NCBI GenBank assembly: GCA_018713365.1
Contig: DVOU01000039.1
Location: 1-64,000 of the forward strand
Length of the DNA: 64,000 nucleotides
Reading direction: 5' to 3'
Source of the DNA: Pullichristensenella excrementipullorum
GTDB taxonomy: Bacteria; Bacillota; Clostridia; Christensenellales; Aristaeellaceae
Shown: piece after piece, positions 59,240 through 64,000 of the stretch
Layout: each line of letters begins with the position of its first letter
Position numbering within the stretch: the stretch's first letter is position 1
The notes under the pieces: model-generated
Told to the model about the DNA's origin: nothing
The model's input: the letters and a program-made list of their open reading frames with translations, nothing else
The model's database searches: none
Program-made: the position numbers and the translations under genes

Positions 59240-60279
59240 TGCAGTATCCTTTGTATCTCCGCAAGCAGTATTTCCGCCAAGTCGCCATGCACGGCGCGCG
59301 GCGGCTGGCCCTTGACAAACAGCGCCCCGCCATCCTTGCCGCCGGCGATGCCGACGTCGGCTTCCCTCGCCTCGCCGGGACCGTTGACCACGCAGCCCAT
59401 CACCGCCACGCGCAGGGGCCTGCGGATGTGCTTCGTGGCCTCGCGCACCCTGCGCGCCAAGGCTTCGACCTCGATGGCCGTGCGGCCGCAGGTGGGACAG
59501 GAGACGACTTCGACATAATCCTTGCGCAACCCGGCGGCGCGCAGTATGTCCAGACCGGCCTCGACCTCGCGCACGGGGTCGCCGGTGATGGAGACGCGGA
59601 TGGTGTCGCCGATGCCGTCCAGAAGGAGCGCGCCGATGCCCATGGCGCTTTTGACGATGGAGCCTTCGTAGGTGCCGGCCTCGGTGACGCCGATGTGCTG
59701 CGGGTAGTTCGTGCGTTTGGCCGCGAGGCGGCAGGCGTCCACGGTGAGGCGCACGCTGGAAGCCTTGAAGGAGAGGACGATCTCGTCCCAACCGGCGCGC
59801 TCGAGCATGCGCGCGTGGTCAAGGCCGCTTTCCACCATGCCCTCGGCGGAAATGCCGCCATGGCGCTGAAGGATGTCGCGCTCCAACGAGCCGGCGTTGA
59901 CGCCGATGCGCACCGGCACGCGGTGGGCACGCAGGCAGTCCGCCAGCGCGCGCACGTTCTTTTCCCCGCCGATGTTGCCGGGGTTGATGCGCACCTTGGC
60001 GATGCCGTTTTCCACGGCTTCGATGGCGAGGCGGTGGTCAAAGTGTATGTCCGCCACCAGCGGCACGGGGCTTTCGTCCACCAGCACGCGCACGTTGCGG
60101 GCGCAGGTCTCGTCGTAGACAGAGACGCGCACGATCTCCGCCCCGGCGTCGGCCAGAGCGCGGATCTGAGCGATGGTGGCCGACGCGTCGCGCGTGTCGG
60201 TGTTGGTCATGGACTGGACGGTGACGGGAGCGCCGCCGCCGATCTGTACGTTGCCCGCAAAGACTGCTTTCGTATCCAT
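59236..60279 (-). CDS. ispG: 4-hydroxy-3-methylbut-2-en-1-yl diphosphate synthase
   Basis: A 347-residue Fe-S enzyme of the MEP isoprenoid pathway. The TIM-barrel part starts VTVQSMTNTDTRDASAT; cluster-binding Cys residues are in SCPTCGRTAIE and MGCVVNGPGEA, and the Glu of the reductase-like end is in the latter motif. Length is typical of the short bacterial form. Its stop overlaps the polC start by four bases. It acts two steps after Dxr, encoded two genes upstream. Confidence 0.96.
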   Translation of the reverse strand: MDTKAVFAGNVQIGGGAPVTVQSMTNTDTRDASATIAQIRALADAGAEIVRVSVYDETCARNVRVLVDESPVPLVADIHFDHRLAIEAVENGIAKVRINPGNIGGEKNVRALADCLRAHRVPVRIGVNAGSLERDILQRHGGISAEGMVESGLDHARMLERAGWDEIVLSFKASSVRLTVDACRLAAKRTNYPQHIGVTEAGTYEGSIVKSAMGIGALLLDGIGDTIRVSITGDPVREVEAGLDILRAAGLRKDYVEVVSCPTCGRTAIEVEALARRVREATKHIRRPLRVAVMGCVVNGPGEAREADVGIAGGKDGGALFVKGQPPRAVHGDLAEILLAEIQRILQ

Positions 60280-60284
60280 ATTGC

Positions 60285-61340
60285 TTACCCCACAATCAGG
60301 CGCGCGATGTCCTGCCAGGTGATGACGACGATGAGGCCCAGAAGCAGCAGCATGCCGATGCCATGCACCATGCCCTCCTTCTCCGGCGGCACGGGCTTGC
60401 GGCGGATGGCCTCGACGATGAGGAACACCAGACGGCCGCCATCCAGCGCCGGCAGCGGCAGAAGGTTCATAAGGCCGAGGTTCAGCGAGATGATGAAGAG
60501 GATATACAGCACCATGTAGAAGCCCTCGCGCGCCACTTCGCTGACCACGGAGATGATGCCCACCGGCCCGGCCATGTCGTTCACGCCCTGACCGTGGAAG
60601 ACGAGGTTTTTCAGGGCGTCGAGCATCATTTTCACGAAATCGACCATCAGGCGCGGGGCCTCCGCCAGCGCCTCGCCGAAGGTATAGGTGCGGCCGGGAA
60701 AGACGATGCCGATCATGTAGGCGGTCGCGCCGGTTTCATCGGTCATCGCCGCGGGGGCGACGGAGAAGTTCAGACGCTCGCCATCGCGCTCGACGGTGAA
60801 GTCGATGGGCTGATCCACTGGCGCAGCGGCGATGATGGCGCGCAGCAGATCAGCGCCGTCCTCGGAAAACTCGATGGGCACGCCGCCCGCCTCAACGATG
60901 ACATCCCCTGCCTGCATGCCGGCCTGCGCGGCGGGATAGTCCGCATAGACGCTCTCCACCGTGGGGCTGGAAACCCCGGCGGTAAAGTAGCCCATCAGCA
61001 TGACCACGCAGACGATGAAGGCAAAGATGAAGTTCATCATCGGCCCGGCCAGCACGGTCAAAAACCTGCGCCAGACGGGCTGGTTGTTCATGGCGCGGGG
61101 ATCGCTGTTGTTTTCGTCCTCGCCCAGAAAGCTGCAATAGCCGCCCAGCGGCACGGCGCGCAGCGAATAGTCGATGCCCTTGCGCTTCCAGCCCAGCAGT
61201 TTCGGGCCGAAGCCGATGGAAAATTCCAGCACGGTCATGCCCGTGAGGCGGCCGACGATGTAGTGCCCAAATTCATGCACCATCACCAGCACGCCCAGAA
61301 GAGCGATGGCCAGAAGGATATAGAGAATGTCTACGATCAT
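60285..61340 (-). CDS. rseP: RseP/RasP-type site-2 metalloprotease
   Basis: A 351-residue membrane protease. The zinc motif VHEFGHYIVGR (~23-32) is in the first transmembrane segment and NLLPLPALDGGR, with the third metal ligand, in the last region; a PDZ domain lies around residues 120-200 (TAGVSSPTVESVY...AGMQAGDVIVEAGG). It cuts anti-sigma factors and signal peptides within the membrane. It lies between dxr and ispG, the normal clostridial order, with four-base spacing to dxr. Confidence 0.95.
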   Translation of the reverse strand: MIVDILYILLAIALLGVLVMVHEFGHYIVGRLTGMTVLEFSIGFGPKLLGWKRKGIDYSLRAVPLGGYCSFLGEDENNSDPRAMNNQPVWRRFLTVLAGPMMNFIFAFIVCVVMLMGYFTAGVSSPTVESVYADYPAAQAGMQAGDVIVEAGGVPIEFSEDGADLLRAIIAAAPVDQPIDFTVERDGERLNFSVAPAAMTDETGATAYMIGIVFPGRTYTFGEALAEAPRLMVDFVKMMLDALKNLVFHGQGVNDMAGPVGIISVVSEVAREGFYMVLYILFIISLNLGLMNLLPLPALDGGRLVFLIVEAIRRKPVPPEKEGMVHGIGMLLLLGLIVVITWQDIARLIVG

Positions 61341-62491
61341 GCACGTCCTCCAAGGCAGGTCTGCGCGAAGGCGCGCGCCTCACGGTCGGCGAGGAACACG
61401 CCATCCAGCGAAGTCACGCTCCGCTGGGGAACGCCCTCCAGCGCCGCGCGCACGCAGCGGGCGATCTCGCCAAAGCGTACCCTTCCCCCGAGAAACGCTT
61501 CCACGGCCACCTCGTTGGCGCCGTTGAAGACGATGGGCGCGTTCCCGCCCGCCCTCAACGCTTCATAGGCCATGGACAGGCAGGGGAAGCGCTCCGTGTC
61601 CGGGGCGCGGAAGGTGAGGCTGCCCACATCCGCGAGCGAAAGCGGCTCTCCCCCATAGGGCAGTCTGCCCGGAAAGCCCATGGCGTAACCGATGGGGCCG
61701 CGCATGTCCGGGTTGCCAAGCTGCGCCAGCACCGCGCCGTCCTCGAACTCCACCATGGAGTGGACGACGCTCTCGGGGTGTACCAGCACGCGAATTTTGT
61801 CCGCGTCCATGCCGAACAGGTAGTGCGCCTCGATGACCTCCAGCCCCTTGTTGAGCATGGTGGCGCAGTCCACAGTGATCTTCGCGCCCATGCGCCAAGT
61901 GGGGTGGCGCAGCACGTCTTCCACGCTGGCGTTTTCGATCTCCTCCGCCGTGCGGTCGCGCAGGGCGCCGCCCGAGGCGGTGAGGATGAGATGGCGCACG
62001 GGGTTGCCCTCCCGCGCCCGCAGGCACTGGAAGATGGCGGAATGTTCGCTGTCCACGGGCAGAAGCAGCCGGTTCAGCGCCCGGGCGCGCTCCATGACCA
62101 GATCGCCGCCCGCCACCAACGCCTCCTTGTTGGCAAGCAGCACGCGCTCGCAGCAGGAAAGCGCCGCCCAGACGTTGCTTAGCCCGGCGATGCCGACCAC
62201 GGCGCAGAGCGCGTCGTCCGCGCCGGAAATTTGCAGCGCCCGCGCGGAGCTGTCTTTTCCAAACACCCATTCGCAGAAGCGCACGTCCTCGGGGAGCGCT
62301 TTGGGCTCCACGTCCAGCGCCGCCACGCGGGGGCGAAATTCCCTGACCAGATCAAACAGTTTTTCCGCCGAAGAACGGGCCGTCAGACAGACGACCCGGA
62401 AGCGCTCGGGGTAGCGGCGCGCGACGTCCAGCGCCTGCGTGCCGATGGAGCCGGTCGCGCCGAGAATGGCGAGTTTTCGTTGCCTGTCCAT
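61337..62491 (-). CDS. dxr: 1-deoxy-D-xylulose-5-phosphate reductoisomerase
   Basis: A 384-residue MEP pathway enzyme. The NADPH fold starts LAILGATGSIGTQALDV (~9-16), the catalytic region has ASGGALRDRT, HPTWRMGAKITVDCATM and NKGLEVIEAHYLFG, and the C-terminal helical domain ends the protein. It converts DXP to MEP using NADPH and a divalent metal. The gene overlaps the rseP start by four bases and follows cdsA by four bases. Confidence 0.97.
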   Translation of the reverse strand: MDRQRKLAILGATGSIGTQALDVARRYPERFRVVCLTARSSAEKLFDLVREFRPRVAALDVEPKALPEDVRFCEWVFGKDSSARALQISGADDALCAVVGIAGLSNVWAALSCCERVLLANKEALVAGGDLVMERARALNRLLLPVDSEHSAIFQCLRAREGNPVRHLILTASGGALRDRTAEEIENASVEDVLRHPTWRMGAKITVDCATMLNKGLEVIEAHYLFGMDADKIRVLVHPESVVHSMVEFEDGAVLAQLGNPDMRGPIGYAMGFPGRLPYGGEPLSLADVGSLTFRAPDTERFPCLSMAYEALRAGGNAPIVFNGANEVAVEAFLGGRVRFGEIARCVRAALEGVPQRSVTSLDGVFLADREARAFAQTCLGGRA

Positions 62492-62495
62492 GTGT

Positions 62496-63320
62496 TCATC
62501 CCATCACCCGGAAAAACAGGTGGCAGGCCAGCGTGGCAAAGAGGATGCCGTCCAGCCGGTCCATGACGCCGCCGTGTCCCGGGAAGATCTTTCCAAAGTC
62601 CTTAATGCCGCAATCGCGCTTGACGAGCGACGCGGCCAGATCGCCGATCTGCGCAAGCGCCCCGGCCATGAGGCCGAAGAGCGCGTAGTACCACATTGGC
62701 GCAAGCGCGGAGGCGTCCGCGCCGTAAAAGAGGCACACGAGGCGCGGCAGCAGCATGGCGAACACCACCGCCGCCACCAGCCCGCCGACGCTGCCCTCGA
62801 TGGTCTTTTTGGGGCTGATGTGCGGCGAGAGCTTGTGTTTGCCGCAGGCCATGCCGGTAAAGAGGGCAAAGCAATCGTTCATCGAAGGCACGAGGAAGAG
62901 CAGCACGAACAAAAGCGTCAGCGGCATGCCCGCGCCCGCGAACGTGAGGTCGAACAAGAGTATGTAGAACACGCCGGGGTAGATGAGCGGCAAGAGCGTC
63001 GCCTGCAGGCGCGCTCCATCGACCTGGCCGCGCAGCACGATCGCGCCCACACCCACCGCCGCCAAAAGCGCCGTGAGGGAGATGGCCGCCTCCGTCAGGC
63101 GTGCTTCCGGCAGGATGAGCGCGCACAGAAGCAGCAGCGGCGCAAGCGCCAGCCCCACGGGCACGGGGCGCAGACCCTTTTTGCGATAGGCGGCATACAT
63201 CTCGTGCATGCTCATCAGCATGAGCAACAGCGCCACTCCGCGCAGCCACCAGCCGCCCAGCCAGATGACGGCGGAAATGAGCGCCACCAGTACGATGCCG
63301 GTGATGACGCGCGTCTTCAT
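62496..63320 (-). CDS. cdsA: Phosphatidate cytidylyltransferase
   Basis: A 274-residue polytopic enzyme with about eight transmembrane segments. The CdsA signature is present: SLVKRDCGIKDFGKIFPGHG followed by GVMDRLDG near the C-terminus (shown in part), and SPKKTIEGSVGG earlier. It makes CDP-diacylglycerol for phospholipid synthesis from phosphatidate and CTP, so it is a consumer of PyrG product. Its start overlaps the uppS stop by four bases. Confidence 0.96.
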   Translation of the reverse strand: MKTRVITGIVLVALISAVIWLGGWWLRGVALLLMLMSMHEMYAAYRKKGLRPVPVGLALAPLLLLCALILPEARLTEAAISLTALLAAVGVGAIVLRGQVDGARLQATLLPLIYPGVFYILLFDLTFAGAGMPLTLLFVLLFLVPSMNDCFALFTGMACGKHKLSPHISPKKTIEGSVGGLVAAVVFAMLLPRLVCLFYGADASALAPMWYYALFGLMAGALAQIGDLAASLVKRDCGIKDFGKIFPGHGGVMDRLDGILFATLACHLFFRVMG

Positions 63321-64000
63321 CGCCCGCTCTCCTTTTCTTTTGTCTTAACGCTGCCAAAGCGGCGGTCCCGGGAGGCATACTCGTGCAAGTCGCGCAAAAA
63401 GACCTCGCGGGTGTAGTCCGGCCAGAGGATGGGGTCGAAGACCATCTCCGCGTAGGCTGCCTGCCACGGCAGGAAATTCGAGGTGCGCACTTCGCCGCTG
63501 GTGCGGATGAGCAGGTCCACCGGGGGAAGCCCGGCGGTGTAAAGCTCGCTTTCCACATCGGCCTCGGCGATGTCCTCCGGCTTCAGTTCCCCGCGCAGGC
63601 AACGCGCGGCGAGGCGGCGGGCGGCGCGGGTCAGCTCGGCGTGGCCGCCGTAGTTGAGGGCGATGTTGAGGCGCAGGCCATCGTTGTCCTTCGTGCGCTC
63701 CATGGCGCGCAGCACCGTTTCGCGCTGCCTGTCCGGCAGGCCGTCTATATCGCCGATGATGCGGATGACCGCGCCCTTTTCGTCCAGTTCGTCGATCTCG
63801 GACTGGAAGTAGCGGAGGATGAGGTTCATCAGCGCGCCGACTTCGTCCTTGGGCCGCGCCCAGTTCTCCGTAGAGAAAGCGTAGATGGAAAGGGCGTAGA
63901 TGCCCCAATCGTCGCAGGCCTGAATGATGTCGCGCAAAGCCTCGGTGCCGGCGGCGTGGCCCGCCGAACGCGGCAGGCCGCGCTCCTGCGCCCAGCGGCC
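63317..64000 (-). CDS. uppS: Undecaprenyl diphosphate synthase (partial, N-terminus cut)
   Basis: 227 residues are visible; the frame is open to the window edge, beginning GRWAQERGLPRSAGHAAGTE, the family start just after the missing MDGN. Further motifs are YAFSTENWARP, LNYGGHAEL and LLIRTSGEVRTSNFLPWQ, with the catalytic and substrate-binding residues. It builds the C55 lipid carrier for cell wall synthesis from IPP and FPP. Four-base overlap with cdsA. It heads the visible part of the uppS-cdsA-dxr-rseP-ispG-polC operon. Confidence 0.96.
   Translation of the reverse strand, partial: GRWAQERGLPRSAGHAAGTEALRDIIQACDDWGIYALSIYAFSTENWARPKDEVGALMNLILRYFQSEIDELDEKGAVIRIIGDIDGLPDRQRETVLRAMERTKDNDGLRLNIALNYGGHAELTRAARRLAARCLRGELKPEDIAEADVESELYTAGLPPVDLLIRTSGEVRTSNFLPWQAAYAEMVFDPILWPDYTREVFLRDLHEYASRDRRFGSVKTKEKESGR

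Noticed and set aside
59240..59791. Upstream extension of the polC frame by 184 codons
   Set aside because: It reads ispG out of frame; the true PolC N-terminus begins at 59239 and gives the normal family length.

Overview
The window looks like a piece of a high-GC, spore-forming Clostridia genome (Gram-positive Firmicutes). The support is a PolC-type replicative polymerase, a spoVAC-spoVAD-spoVAE cluster, a two-gene sufC-sufB iron-sulfur system and the gene order uppS-cdsA-dxr-rseP-ispG-polC. It resembles gut Christensenellales/Oscillospirales-type genomes, but the sequence does not fix the genus.

Bases 1 to about 21,830 are mobile DNA. The first ~800 bases hold the end of a RecA-like (AAA_25) ATPase and a small tnpW, both typical of Tn4451/CTn-like transposons. 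At about 770-806 this runs abruptly into the C-terminal part of a VirD4/TraG coupling protein. From there an integrative conjugative element (ICE) of the Clostridium CD1105-CD1117 type runs left to right: Maff2 pilin-like protein, VirB6-like membrane protein, PrgI, VirB4 ATPase, class B sortase, NlpC/P60 hydrolase, a DUF4366 protein, a 2,684-residue DNA methylase/SNF2 helicase, two YodL-family proteins, a CHC2 zinc-finger protein and a small terminal ORF. A divergent MazE/AbrB-PIN toxin-antitoxin cassette sits between virB6 and prgI. No relaxase or integrase is visible. The element ends at a perfect terminator next to the 3' end of a tRNA-Ala(CGC) gene, the probable attachment site.

The most interesting signal is a complete tnpV gene (11222-11572) nested in a different frame inside the giant helicase gene. 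It has its own near-consensus promoter (TTGCAA-17-TATAAT) and Shine-Dalgarno site, and the helicase frame there is a low-complexity linker.

Bases 21.9-45.6 kb are ordinary chromosome: MATE exporter, UvrA-like ATPase, XRE regulator, SufC-SufB, MscL with a zinc ribbon, a BMP-type nucleoside ABC transporter, lipid kinase, YbjN protein, AraC regulator, TraX-ROK pair, spoVA operon, Pit phosphate transporter with its DUF47 partner, and a GGDEF-HAD pair.

Bases 46-54.9 kb hold guaA and pyrG (overlapping), then a tandem family of three exported proteins. Each carries an LRPRR motif at its predicted mature N-terminus, and they form one operon from a perfect consensus promoter. Next comes a secreted Cys/His-rich protein with 18-residue tandem repeats. 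The window closes with polC-ispG-rseP-dxr-cdsA-uppS on the minus strand; uppS is cut by the window end.

Many long antisense ORFs exist because of high GC and were rejected.
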